64,000 nt of DNA, from contig NC_065571.1 in assembly GCF_937616625.2 (NCBI RefSeq), forward strand, positions 45,803,651-45,867,650, given 5' to 3'. This document shows positions 23,215 to 35,845 of the stretch, one piece after another. Made by a program: the position numbers and the translations under genes. The first letter of the stretch is position 1. The number at the start of each line of letters is the position of its first letter. Below the pieces are notes generated by a model. It worked only from the letters and a program-made list of their open reading frames with translations. It had not been told where the DNA came from and did not search any database. The stretch is from Mercurialis annua (lineage: Eukaryota > Streptophyta > Magnoliopsida > Malpighiales > Euphorbiaceae).

Positions 23215-26200
23215 TTATATTTCTTCACCTGTCATATCATTTTCTGGTTCGAGTTCTTCAGTATCAGAGAACTCGTCAACATTACTTGCTTTAGCTTTTT
23301 TCGACTTCCGAGACTTATCTGAATGCCGAGCTGTCTTTCTTCGCCCTTCCGAGACATTCTTTTCTGGAGATCGGTCTTTATCTTTAATATCGATGGTATC
23401 TGTTTCAGAGGACTGCAGAGACGATACTCTAAAAATGTAAACCTGCAAATTAATCAAAGTTAATAAACTGTTTATATTGCATATTTGTACTTCAAACAAT
23501 ATGAACCATATCTCATCATGTAATTCCATTTGCTTGCACTTATGCAAGCATTCTCATGATTTACATAAGATTCATATAATTAATATGGCTAATAATCACC
23601 CATGGCACCTCAACTTTGGGGGTACGGGCGCTAAACCCCCTGATCTTTGTGGCGGCGCTCACAAAACCCCTTTTACTTCAAATTTGACCAAAATACCCCT
23701 GGCGCCGTTTTTTCAGTTAATTGTCATTTTAAAAAAAAAAAATCTGACACGTCAGAAATATACCTTAAAAATTTCAAACACCCAAAATACCCCTAATTTA
23801 ATTTAGAAAAAGACAAAAAAAAAACCAACTCAATCTAATCTAATGAATTAACCCAGCAACTAACCCAACCAATACCCCAACCCGACCAACCGACCACCGC
23901 CGGAAAATTTTCCAGTCATCTTCTCCGATTCGAAGATGACCGGAAGATTTTCCGGTCATCAAAAAACCGACAACCTGTTCCTCAGAGGAACAGATCGCGT
24001 CGATCTGTTCCTCAACATGAGGAACAGATGTCTGTTCCTCAACATGAGGAACAGATGTCTGTTCCTCAGAGGAACAGATTTTTCTGATGACCGGAAATTT
24101 TCCGGTCATCTTCAAATCGGAGAAGATGACCGGAAAATTTTCCGGCGGTGGTCGGGTCGTTGACGGATAGTGGTTCAGTCGGCCGTTCGGTTAGGGTAGA
24201 GGTTTAGGTTAGATTTGGTTTTTTTTTTGTCTTTTTCTAAATTAAATTAGGGCTATTTTGGGTGTTTGAAATTTTTAAGGTATATTTCTGACGTGTCAGA
24301 TAATATGACAGTGTCAGATTTTTTTTTTAAAATGACAATTAACTGAAAAAACGGTGACAGGGGTATTTTGGTCAAATTTGAAGTAAAAGGGGTTTTGTGA
24401 GCGCCGCCACAAAGATCAGGGGGTTTAGCGCCCGTACCCCCAAAGTTGAGGTGCCATGGGTGATTATTAGCCAATTAATATTGACAAACACAAAAAACAA
24501 AAGAAATTAAAAACTAAAAGATGTAACATATAAATCTTTGATCATGGAAATATTCTGATGGATAAGGTTAAACGCACAATTTTCCAACAACTTACATAAG
24601 AGAAATGGGTCAGTTTGTTATCTTGAATTGCTATATACACGCGTATCGCGTAGATTTAACAACAATGTTACGACTTTAGGCCAAGAGCGAAAGTAAAACC
24701 CTTAAGTCTTCTTGTTTACTTCTCTAACAACGATCACTAATTAATATAGGTCCCTACCATCAGACTAACACTATCTTTCTTTTTATAACTCCAGCCCTCC
24801 AGTTGCTAAAATTGCCTATAGCTAGATTATGAAAGCTGACAAGGTTCAGCATATAGTTATTATGTCATCATCACTCAATTTCCGACAGCAAAACTCAAGC
24901 TGACTAAGGCAGATGACAAGTAACGAAACTAGACTATAATAAAGGAGTAAATTATTTTCTTGTTGCGTGACTCTTCAAGGTGATCGATCTATCAAACATG
25001 TTGAAGACATTATACTATTCCAAGTATTTGGAAATTTTCTTATATATATTTCTGATGAAAGGCCTAAGATGCTAGTTAAGGTAAGCCATAAATCATTAGG
25101 TAGATTAGAGTTGGATAGTAAATAGGGAATTTAATTTTTAGCTGCTGCTACAAAGATGTGCACAATGAATGGGTGAACTGAATGAACATACCTTAAACCT
25201 GTCTTTCTGTACCAATTCAAATACAACTGCATCACCATCATCCAGTTTATGATCCAATGCAAATTCTCTCCAACCACCCCTGAGCCCAGTCAAACGGAAA
25301 TGATATTTAGCATCATATGTGGCACCATTTTCATCCTCAAGTATCAATTCCAATTCTTCTTCTGGAAGATGGTCCTTGCAAAAATCAGTAGGGAGCCCCT
25401 AAAATGCATAGAAAAATGAGCATATACTATATATGTTTCTCTAGCCAGAAACATCATATCATAATGAAAAAGCTTCTTCTTTTATTGCCTTACCAACCAG
25501 AAACAGCTATAAACATGAGACCGCACCATTGATTTGACAAAAGATGGATTTCCAGATTGCAAACAACTTTGGAATTCTTCTGCAACTTCAAGAGCTTGAA
25601 TCCGATCTTCATAAGATGCAACTTTAACTTCATCCGATGGCCTTGCAGCATAGCTGAAAAAACAGCAGAGCACTATTACTTTCATCCCCGAAGCAATATG
25701 CAAACATAATGTAAAATGCACCTCACATAGTTGCGTTAAAAGAAACGAGAATCTACCTCACCTAGCACATGATGACGAACTTGCTCTAGATCTCTCACGC
25801 AAAGGTTTCTCCAAGATGTCCGCCTGAAAGAAGAAGGAAGACACATTCTTTTTCATTAGCACAGCTGACAAGAAACAGTAAAAGAACACGTAATTATTGA
25901 TATGCGCGTAATCAAATTACAACGACGGATACATACATCATTCCCATTGGAACTAACTGTCTTTCGATTTCGGGAAGAGCGTCTCGGTTCAATCACCTCA
26001 GCAGTTTGTGATGTTGGTTTTGAAAGGCTTTGCTAAGCATGTCAAAAACAAGAAAAATAAATGACAAATTGGGCATTGAAGTTAAATAAAAGAGATGATA
26101 GATAACAAAAGGGCAGAGATTTACATTGGTTTTGTTGTCAGGAGCAGTGAGAGTAGACAGAGTTTTTGATAAGTTTAAAATGCCCAAGTCCTTCACACAA

Positions 26201-26363
26201 GAAAACCCCATAAAACAAAACAATCAATACAGTCATAGATTGTTGATTACCCATTGAAAAAATGAGATGGGCATTAAATTACATTCAATCGCCTTTTGTT
26301 TTCCTCAAGGCGAAGATTGCGAGCTTCCTCATAAGTGTTGCAGTTGTCATTTTGCGGCGTCAT
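23215..26363 (-). CDS. B3 DNA-binding domain protein (plant-specific transcription factor type)
   Basis: Seven exons join in frame: 26363-26283, 26190-26125, 26032-25937, 25823-25762, 25653-25494, 25398-25192 and 23442-23215 (299 residues). The N-terminus YEEARNLRLEENKRRLN and the following EPRRSSRNRK stretch are typical of the At3g19184/At5g42700-like group. The B3 domain spans about residues 136-233: FVKSMVRSHVYSCFWLGLPTDFC, then LTGLRGGWREFALDHKLDDGDAVVFELV. B3 domains bind DNA through a beta-barrel; the target is unknown. The tail is acidic and basic (KSRKSKKAK, DTEELEPEND), as in relatives. The last intron (25191-23443) contains a Mutator-like foldback. The stop at 23217-23215 is followed by a coherent frame, suggesting recent shortening. 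Confidence 0.9.
23587..24472. mobile_element. Mutator-like foldback element in the B3 last intron
   Basis: The long inverted arms (about 23587-23815 and 24240-24472) begin GGCTAATAATCACCCATGG on both sides. The flanking 9-bp duplication is perfect: AATTAATAT at 23578-23586 and 24473-24481. The 886-bp element lacks a transposase. The core at 23935-24112 is a GC-rich palindromic array: a GATGACCGGAA...TTCCGGTCATC hairpin at each side and several CTGTTCCTC...GAGGAACAG hairpins between. ORFs read through the arms are not genes. Confidence 0.9.
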
Positions 26364-26619
26364 CTTAAAACAATGCTGCTTAATTCATATCAAGAAGAAC
26401 GATGAGATAAAGAAGAATTCTTTTGAGAGAAATAAAAGAGTGGCATTCAAAACGAAGAATTTACCGGCTGAACAGAGAGGCGCGGAGACTGCTGCTGAAA
26501 GTGAAACTCACATATATGGGCTGATGGCGCTTTTTTAAAATGGCAAAACACTTCTTGAAGTCCCTCTACTACGACTTTTCATTTTCTAACACCCTTGTAC
26601 CTTATTTTGTTAGTAAGTA
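26364..26619. other. B3 gene upstream region
   Basis: Probable promoter and 5' UTR of the B3 gene. No clear TATA box or other motif recognised. Confidence 0.35.
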
Positions 26620-26883
26620 CTCCCTCCGGTTCATAATATTTATTGCATTTAAAAATTTCTTTTTGGTTCATAATATCATATTCGAATTTTAAGAAAGTAT
26701 TAATTACTATTTTTTTAATTTTATCTCTAGCAATAAATAACTTAGTAAGGTTAAAAGGTCTAGTCAAACATAAAACTAATGATAATTAATATGAATAATT
26801 TAGTAAAATACATACAAATCAAGACATATTTTATAGTTTTTTAAGTTGTGTGAAATGGCCAAATATATATGGAACAGAGGGAG
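26620..26883. mobile_element. Stowaway-like MITE
   Basis: The left end CTCCCTCCGGTTCATAATAT follows TA (26618-26619). The right end GGAACAGAGGGAG is its approximate inverse. About 264 bp, A/T-rich, no ORF. The right TA is not preserved. Confidence 0.65.
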
Positions 26884-29355
26884 TGGTACTTTTACTATTA
26901 GGGGACTCCTCATCTACAAGAGAGTCGCCTTTTTTAATTAGGTGACTTTCTAACATACCCTCATCAAATTTTATGTGTCTATCTTTTATTGAGATTCCTT
27001 CAAATTCAAATAAATTTTATGGATCAAGTTTATTAAATCCACATCATTCATTACAAATGGATGGTGTAGATCAAAATTATACATTTTTAATTAAATTGAT
27101 CTACACCATTCATTTTACAATAAACGATATAGATCGTCTAACTTGACCCAAATGAATTTGAGGAAATCCTAATCTCTATTTTAGTCGCCTAATTACTATC
27201 CATAGTATTACATTATTTGATTAAATTATAATTTAATATTTATAAACATTTTCATAAGTAAAAATTTAAAGATAAATACATACTATAAGCTAATTTTACA
27301 CATGATAATGTAAAAATATTATAATTATTTATTTTTTATAAAATTATAAAAATTAACATAAAAATATTATATGAATAATTTTATGAGACAACAACATAAT
27401 TATATTACATTAATAATTTTACGAGTCGAGAACATAAAACAATTAAAGATAAAAAATACTCACATTGAATTTTGTAGTACATTAATTAATTAATAGAGCA
27501 TTTGTGGAGACAACATAGTAACTACGAGGATTGAATTCTATATTCCCTAATTTTAGGTTTTTTTATTATGTTAATTTGAATAAATTTATTTAATATTTAT
27601 TTTTAATAATTTGATATAAATCAAATTTTAATTAATATAAGTCTTTATAATAAAAAAATATCAAATAATACTTTATTTTATTCTATATTTTATAATTAAT
27701 ATTATATATATTAGTTGGACTAATACATAAAAAGAAGAAATTGTGGGTGTAATTTATAGAAGCATATAAATGTTAAAGTTAAAAAGATGATTAAAATATT
27801 AAAGATGGGAAAAAAATATTCTTTTTGGTGTAAAATTTGACGACTCCTACCATCGTTAAGGTTTTTATTTTCTTTTTGAATTTTTAGGTTACTTTTAAAT
27901 TAAATTATTTTTTGTCAGACCACACCGAACACTGCCAGACTTCCAGCACAGATCATCGCTATACCACCAGCACAGATCATCGCTATACCATGGTTGATCG
28001 TCTTATCCTGACAACCGAATTCCAAAGAATGGTTGCCAGAGCCCGACAACATTTTTCGGTGAATTTAGTATTTTTATATACATGTAACATAACGGTTAAA
28101 ATTTTAAGTGAATATGATGGTCGCCGAATTCCGATGATGGATTTAATGTTACCTCGTTTAAGATAAAGATATAAGTAAATTATAATGTTTTAAAATTTAT
28201 AACATTCATGTAAATAAGATATAAGAGTAGGTGTTTCCTCTACTTTCCTCATTTGTTAAGCATATGATTAAGCTACTAAATATAGTTTGTTAATGCTAAA
28301 TGCCAAATAAATTTTGCTAGTTGTTGCTAATACAGACATGAAATGCACAAAAATGAAAAATGGTAGTCCATTCATTTTCTTTGCTTCTTAATATCATAAG
28401 TGACAGCCAATCAGCAGCATCAACCATCAAAAGAAGAAGAAGAAAGCACAGCCTAGAAGAGCTTTGAACCTCCACAAGAGGACTAACCAATGCAAATTTA
28501 GTAACCAACCATCTAAAATGAAATTAAGACCTTCGGGTAATGGTAGAGAAAAAACACAACTCTAACAGAAGCAGCAGCACAATCATACAAATGTTTCAGC
28601 GGAAGAGAGCAATCAATCACTACAGATGTCCGGATACGATTTACTCTACAATAAAAGGAACGAACTGCGTAAAATATGTGCAAACACAATTGCAATGCAA
28701 ATGTCTCGGTCAAAAGAATTACCAGCACCTCCAAAACAACAACGAAACGAGTTTCAAGTGTTTCTTCGTTTAGTTTGTCGGGTTAGCATTGATATCATAG
28801 TAGTACAACCTATGACAAGATTGTCGAAAATATGAGAAAGTGCAAGTCTTGCTAATTTTAATGGTAGGACACAAACACTCAGCTAAGCTAACTACCAGCT
28901 AGATAGAAATGCTATCCAGCAGAATAACGCAGACAGAAAATAAAACAATCAGGTTACTTTCATGTCAAAGAAAATGAAATCTAAAGGTCAGCAATTAAGG
29001 ATCTCAACTTGCACTACACCAGAATAATGAATAAAAATATGGAATAAAATGTCAAACAAATATCCTAAAGCTCACAATAAAAACATCCTGATCTGATAAT
29101 ATCGGCTAGAATTGAGAGCATTTAATAATGGAAAAAAAAAAAAGTAACTCCATATTTGGTGAATATTTAACAATCCAGTAACAAATTAAGTACAAAATAT
29201 AGAGTTAATATCGGCAAAATTAAGTTCATAGCAGAAGTTTGCTAACTAACAAAAGCTGCAGTGAACAGCCAAGCATTCATCTTATTGCCAGTAAAACAAG
29301 AAATTATGAGATCTTCCACAAAAAGCCAAACCATCCTTTGATTATATGCACAAAC
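26884..29355. other. AT-rich intergenic DNA
   Basis: No convincing gene. 26920-27200 has inverted words around a conserved GTAGATC core, and 27942-27989 is a 24-bp unit in two tandem copies. Short ORFs here look random in composition. Confidence 0.4.
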
Positions 29356-30563
29356 TCAGTACCTGTGCTCCAACTTCTCCTTTTCTTGAAAATGCTGCAC
29401 ATAGCTACATATAAACAACATGGGAATAAGAAAATGAGATTAGCACAATGAAAGATTTAGATAAACAATGACAAGCATGAACGTTAAAAACACTTCATAT
29501 GCTCACAAATAGATGCCCAGCTCATTAGATACTTTATTTCACAGAGATAACTTTTTTTCGGTATTTGGAGTATTCGAGATAATTTTCATCAATTCATAGA
29601 TATAGAAAAATTTCAGAATGTTTAGGCATATAAGAACTCCAAACCTCTCCCATAAAGTTGAAAAGGAAAGAAAACTTAGCCACCAGTAGAAGCTGATGGC
29701 AACTAAAAATGGCTGCTGCCAGCACCACAGCAGTGCTCTATCAGTTGTCCATGTAATTCTCATTGTTCACCTAGGTTCTTGACTAATTTTTGATTTCGCA
29801 TAAAAGACAGTCCAGAAAATGATTTCTGATTTATACACGACAAATCAATTTATTCAAAATTACTTGGTTCCTTAACAAGAAAAACCTTTTAGCATATAAG
29901 AGTTTAAGAAAATAATTAAAATATGAGTAATACTGGAAATATAGATAGCATTAATTCATTAGAAAGAAAAAAAAATCTACATAGAAATCAAAATCTACCA
30001 AATACAAACAATCTGTGCTTTTCTGTTGGGATTAAATTCTAGGTATCGAAATCATAATTTCAACTAAAATAGAAAAATACAATATGTGCTTTAAATGTTA
30101 AATAGTGTCAAAACATGATAAACTAGCCGAATTTAATATTAACAAATTTGATTGAAAAAATGGTTAAACAAAATTGAGTAATTGATTAATTTTTTTAAAA
30201 TTGACTGAAGGCATATAAATAAACCCTAAAATGAAAGGGAAAACGGCAATAAACCCAAATAATAACATATAATCCCTAAAATAAAAAGAATAAAAGAGGG
30301 ACGAATAAAGGAAGATCTCAAAAACGTCACTAGGGTTTCAAATTAAACCTAAAAGAATAATAAAAATAACAGAAAATTGAAGGAGAAAAAATATACGAGT
30401 AAGTTCCGACGAGAGGAGCGAGGAGGAGAGTGGCGCTGATCCAATTCTCGGAGACCTTGTGGTGGATCTTGCCGGGCAGATCTTTCCAAAGTCCGGTCAT
30501 CACCTTCTGTTGAAATGGTGAAAGTGAGTATATCACCGCCCTCATCTTCACTTGCTTCCCCAT
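29356..30563 (-). CDS. QCR8: Cytochrome b-c1 complex subunit 8
   Basis: Two exons: 30563-30397 (167 nt) and 29404-29356 (49 nt), joined across a 992-bp GT-AG intron that splits a Ser codon. The 71-residue product begins MGKQVKMRAVIYSLSPFQQ, continues GLWKDLPGKIHHKVSENWIS and ends YVQHFQEKEKLEHRY. That is the plant ubiquinol-cytochrome c reductase subunit 8 (usually about 72 residues). One hydrophobic segment (ATLLLAPLVGTY, residues 44-55) fits its single inner-membrane helix. The protein contacts cytochrome b in mitochondrial complex III. The second exon codes for only 15 whole residues and is easily missed by ORF-based annotation. Confidence 0.95.
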
Positions 30564-32009
30564 TGATTTCCTTTAATTTGATTTTGATTTTGATTTCTCT
30601 CCCAAATCCCAAAATCCCTGTTCTGCTATTTTCACTGTTGATGAATTTTCTTTTCTTTCCCTTTTGTTTATATGTTAGCACGGCGGCTATCATCCAACAT
30701 TTTTTACTTTTTTTTAGGATAAGTCGCATACGGGGTTCCTGAACTTTTTCTAATCTTCTCTTTTGATATCTGAACTTTTATTTGTTTAAATTAACATTTT
30801 AGTTTTTTATAATTAGTTTTATTAATTAGGGAATCTTCAATGGCAGTCATCAAAAAATTGCTAACCATTTTTTAATTTAGTAAAATTTTACCAAATTTAT
30901 TCCAATGGGAGTCACCAATTCTTTTACCAAAAAATATATATATTTTTACTTTTTAATATTGCAATCTTTTCTAATTTTTAATATTTTATGCACTTTTTAC
31001 CAATGATACTCATAAATTTATTTGTGTTTATTCATCCACTTTCTATATAGTATTATTCATATTTTAAAAAATAAAATGCTACTAATTTTTTTATAAAAAA
31101 AACCTTGTCTTATTTAAAATTTAGTTTATATTAAAATTACTGAAAATAAATATTATATTAATTTATTCAAACTAACACAATAAAAAGATAAAATTAGCTA
31201 AAATAAACACCATATTAATTTATTAAAATTAACACAGGAAACTAAAATTAGCAAAAACATAAATCATTCCTCGTAATGACTATGTTATGTTAAAAATTAA
31301 CTTATAATTATACAGTCCTTGCATTTGTTTGTAAATACACTGCCGTAATCAATAAAACCTTCTTCACCCCGCCGCTCACAATAATAATTTTGTAAATTTA
31401 TATATTGGCAAAATCGTATCAAATCTCTGGAACTTTTACTTTCTTTTTTTCAGCATTTGAATCCTTCACTTTAATTTAATTGAATCCGTTTTATTGTTCT
31501 CGTAAGCTTTTAATTTAATCAAATTCGCCATGGTAACGGAATCCCGAATAAACAAAAGTGAATCTGAAGACGCCATACTGATACTTCCTACCAGACCCAA
31601 TCTGAAATATAATGAGCACTCTCCCAACGAAGAGAAACCATCACACGTGAAAGAAATGATGGTAACAATCACACCAAAGTCCTTGCATCCATATAATTAC
31701 AAACTAGTCCAGCAAAAAAAATTAATGTTAATTACAGAATAAATTCAATAATTGTTATAACCTGCAAGCAATTACATTTTGACAAAAGCTGTAACAAATG
31801 AATTTCTATCTTACCATTCTCTTGTTAAAGTTTATATTACTCAATAAACAATCCAACTCGAAACTCGGAACTACCAGCCAGGTCTTTAAACAACTTCTTT
31901 GCAGCTATACAGGATCATTGACATGTAATGTGAAGCACTAAGCGGTAACAAATATTCAAAGAGAGTTTTTAAGAGAAACCGGAAAGGAAGGAGATGGTAT
32001 CGTGAAGTA
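30564..32009. other. Intergenic DNA between QCR8 and the KH gene
   Basis: QCR8 5' UTR and promoter occupy the left. From 30836 (TTCAATGGCAGTCATC) to about 30945 there is a MITE-like arm with related words (AATGGGAGTCACC); its partner was not found. The remainder is A/T-rich. The small ORF at 31530-31742 has no recognisable features. Confidence 0.4.
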
Positions 32010-35000
32010 TTATTGACCGGTTTTAGCTCGCTTCATTCCGCTTGAAGTGAAAGGAGAGACACTGCCACTCGGCCCAGGGCTCTCTTCCCTGTAGTTTGAA
32101 TTCAGCATTGCTAATTCTCTCAGCTGTTGCCTCTTATACATATCATGTGTCTCATCCTGTACGAGGAAAATGGACACAAGTAAATACCCAAGAAGCACTG
32201 TTTACCAATAAAACTTTCATGCATTATACAGAATGTATAATCCTAATATGTTACAGACTTTAATATCATGAGTTAAAAATCAAAATTCAAGATACGAGTT
32301 TACAGACTTTAATATCATGAGTTAAAAATCAAAATTCAAGATACGAGTTTACAGACTTTAATATCATGAGTTAGCAGCCGAATCTAAATTCCATGGAAGG
32401 AATAACGGGATGATTATGCACAGAAATAAGAGAGAGATTATGTACAATAGCTTCATTATTGAATCTCATGTAAAGATGGATTGGGACACTTAAGCGGAAC
32501 CTAGGTAAGAATTGGTGATCATAATAATGTGTTCTATTGTAATAAAACAAAATAAAGTGAGGAAAAAAAAGGAAGTACTAAAAGAGAGCAAACTACAAGC
32601 CAAAAAAGTGAATACAATGAAGCAATCATCTTTGAATAATAGTAACTAAATAATATGAAAAGAAAAGAAGCTAGTTAATATACCACAGGTTTAAGCAGTT
32701 CTTCAATGATTTCCCGTGCTTGTGTCAATCGCATATCGATAACATTGACAGGTAATTCAGCTTCGATTAAAATGTGCAGAGGATCGCTCAGATGCTCATA
32801 TCCTGGTCTTCCCCTCAATGAGTCTTCCTTTGAAGTCAAAATTTTAAAGAAAAGTCTATTTAGAAACTTATAAATATAACATCAAGAAAGAAAATACATC
32901 GAAATCAATTGGCAAAGAAACATTCCGCAAATACTGGCTGATAATAAAAGCATCGTTCGCATATTAAGAGTTTAAACAGCTAATATATATATCCTATAAT
33001 CTTGACAATGTAATCACGGAAAACAAATGCTTGATTCTGCTCCGTGAGATAGACATTACCTTCTCAGCATCTTTTATTGAACCTTTTCCTCTAATGTACA
33101 CACGGCAACCTGTAGAAGCTTCCACTCGCTTCAGTGAATTGCCCCTTGGGCCAAGAAGCCGGCCGACAAAATTGAACTAAAATCGACAAAGAAATGAAGG
33201 ATTTTGTTATTTCTCAATTCGCACTGTACCAGAACCAAGGAATTCTGAGTAAGAGACGTAGCTTACATTTGGATAGCTATCAACAGGAATATCCAAGCGC
33301 AAGATTTTCTTCACAATATAGGAACTTGGGCTTGCTGGTGCTGCTTGCCAATCAACATTCATCCCCTGTGCTCCCAGTCTCTGCCATAAAATGAAAATGA
33401 TGTTATACTAGCACATCTTGAAGTAATTTGTGTATCAAAATTGGAAAAGGTCAAAGGAGCCGGGAGGATGAAGATTATTGTAAGATAAAACTATTGAAAG
33501 TCGGGTATTCAGCTGCACATCAGCCAATAGCTATTCCATTTGAAATGGAATAACCATACTTTACATTTTGAGAGGAGTACTTAATCCACAAATCATGGAA
33601 TAACAATCCAATGAGATACCTATCTATGAACCAAAGCAAAGAATAGTCATTCTATACGGAATAGATATTCCATTTTGCACCTATTCCATGAACCAAACAT
33701 AGCCTATGAGTACTTATTGAGATTTGGATTGAGTAACAAACCATATTAAAAAAATATGCGTACATGAGATGAGAAACACAGGTGAGTTACAGAAAGTGAA
33801 AAAGTTACCAACTAAACAATAAACTTATCATTACTGAAGCAAATGTCATACATTCATGAAATTTTAGAGCGTATGGTATTTTATGAGATTTTTTTAAGTA
33901 GTTCAACAAACTGTAACTCTAAATCAAACACTCTGGTCTAGGTTTTAGTAAGCACAAGAGTCTGTTGGAGCATGCCGATAGGAAAATTACAATTACACAC
34001 TGGTTATCTGCTTCATTTCTTATTGTTAGACATTTAAGCTCCTGGCCGTTTGACGTAAATAAATTCATAGGATATGACTGGAAAATAGCCAAGGCATTCT
34101 GAGAAAGACTAACAGAACAGGCATCATAAAACTGCCAAACTGAGAGATTGCATTCAAATTAGTTTTAAAAATACCTCTTGTGGCATTCCATTCCACCCAA
34201 CCATGCCTGTTCCCCTATTACTAGCCAGTATTTCTGAAGAAGCCATAGGACTTAAGCTTCCACGCTGCAGTCTATCAAAGTCACTGAAGCCCTGGTTTGG
34301 GATCATCCCAGAAACTCTTAATATCTCTGCTAACATAAAAGAGTAATGATTAACTTTCAAAAGTTGTCTATAATTTAAACAAATTGAAATCGCTTAGATT
34401 ATTTTCCTTGTGAGTATACATCGATGTTTAAAGAGGGAAAAAAAGTTCAATGAAATGCAAACTATAAACAAAACTAACAATTCAACCAGAAAGCTACTTA
34501 GATTATCATCAAACTAATAAATAAAATAGGCCTAATGACAAAACATTCAAACATTTACATGTTCCTGCAATTTTATCTCATCATTTCTAACATTTGAAAT
34601 GCTACTCTATTAGCATTTTCCTTGCAAATTGATTTTTGAAATGCTACTCTATTAGCTATTAAACTAATATAGTTTTTCTCATCATGATTTCACCTTCTGC
34701 ATTGATGAGGGGGTAAGAACGATCACACAACATCAGTGACTCCTGGAGTTTCATTCTCAACCAACGGTGTTATATTATAATCTATCCATTCTAATAGCAC
34801 GATTGTCTGCTAGATTAAGAATCATCACTAGAAGTCTCCTAATACTGGCCCGTCCTCCCAGAAATAATCAATACTACAAGACCCTGATATGATGTGGTAG
34901 GCAATAATAGAGATTCAGCAATTAACAGGTTGATGAACAATGGGCTACGATAGAACAGCCTTCCTATCACTACTCATTTAACCAATAGACAACCTTATAA

Positions 35001-35845
35001 GTCATTGAGCAGCCGATAATGTTAGCATGACGTAACTCTATAGATTCCGCCACTAAAGTTACTTTTTCGATGGATGAAGTAGCTTATCTCCAATGCCCTT
35101 TACATTCTTTTTTTCTTTGTTTGAACAAGAGGCTGGCTAAGGCCAGAAAACTAGAAAATCCTGCTCATGCAAGGAAAGGCGACCCCCAGAATATCCAATG
35201 CCCTTTACATTCTTGAATCTTGAGCAATGTACACATATACAAAAGATCAAGAAAGCCCTTTTCTACAATTAAAATACAATTAAACAAGAATCAAGAAAGC
35301 TCAGTTCTACAATCCAGTGCCCTTTACATTCTTGAATCTTGAGCAATGTACACATATACAAAAAAATAATCAAGAAAGCCCTTTTCTATAATCTAAAAAC
35401 AATTGAACAAGAATCAAGAGAGCTCAGCTCTTAAATCCAAAAACAATCATAAGTTCAATCCAAAATCAACGTAGTTTAGATACTAAACACTTCACAAGCA
35501 CAGTTAAATCAATTAAACTCAAATTTGAAATCAAACTAACCACCAATATTTCACAACCAAGAGAAGAAAAGTTAAGATCAAAACTAAAAGTTAAAGCACA
35601 AACCTTGATTCAAAAGTCTGCTACAAGTAGGAAGAACCTGATTAAAAGGCCCCAACTTTTGATGCTCTTCCAACAGCTCTGACAAATACTGACCACTGCA
35701 AACAAAACCCACAAATCAATCAATCAAGAATCAATAAAAACATAAGCAAAACACAAGATAATCACCTATCAACATCAGGGGCGGCTCTTATATGGGGAGA
35801 TAAAGCTCGAGCAGGTGAAAAATTCTGTGCATATAAGCCCGACAT
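32010..35845 (-). CDS. STAR-family KH-domain RNA-binding protein
   Basis: Seven exons join in phase: 35845-35766, 35695-35604, 34326-34175, 33380-33267, 33176-33060, 32827-32684 and 32156-32010 (846 nt, 281 residues). The start [20 protein letters not shown] and the stretch [20 protein letters not shown] match the plant KH proteins of the At3g08620/At5g56140 group (SPIN1-like). The KH domain spans about residues 139-210 with the RNA-binding GPRG loop at 155-158 and [19 protein letters not shown] around it. The C-terminus carries [25 protein letters not shown]. Such proteins bind RNA in the nucleus and affect splicing or flowering; this one's targets are unknown. Introns hold a SINE and tandem repeats. 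Confidence 0.95.
32252..32373. repeat. 49-bp tandem repeat, about 2.5 copies
   Basis: The unit beginning ACAGACTTTAATATCATGAG occurs at 32252 and 32301, with a 24-bp partial copy at 32350. The copies are identical, so the amplification is recent. It lies in the last intron of the KH gene. Confidence 0.9.
35109..35193 (-). mobile_element. 5'-truncated SINE in KH gene intron 2
   Basis: On the minus strand it reads GGGGTCGCCTTTCCTTGC...TTTTCTGGCCTTAGCC...and ends in poly-A (T-run at 35108-35114). It is flanked by a perfect 20-bp duplication, TCCAATGCCCTTTACATTCT (35089-35108 and 35194-35213). That is a LINE-mobilised insertion; the long perfect duplication implies recent activity. Confidence 0.85.
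35195..35432. repeat. Imperfect 119-bp tandem duplication
   Basis: The segment beginning CCAATGCCCTTTACATTC at 35195 is repeated from 35314 (CCAGTGCCC...) with small differences. It shares TGAATCTTGAGCAATGTACA and AATCAAGAAAGCCC. It lies in KH gene intron 2, next to the SINE. Confidence 0.8.

Noticed and set aside
23970..24080. Regular hairpin repeats resembling a CRISPR array
   Set aside because: This is a plant genome, the units are palindromes without unique spacers of equal length, and they sit inside a transposon.
23477..24474. Mirror-image ORFs at 23477-23806 and 24253-24474
   Set aside because: They are the same sequence in the two inverted arms of the Mutator-like foldback.
27942..27989. 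24-bp unit in two copies
   Set aside because: Too short and isolated to be more than a minor tandem duplication.
33540..33720. Possible MITE in the KH gene intron (GGAATA words, CCAAACATAGCC end)
   Set aside because: Only one terminus is convincing; no matching left end or duplication was found.
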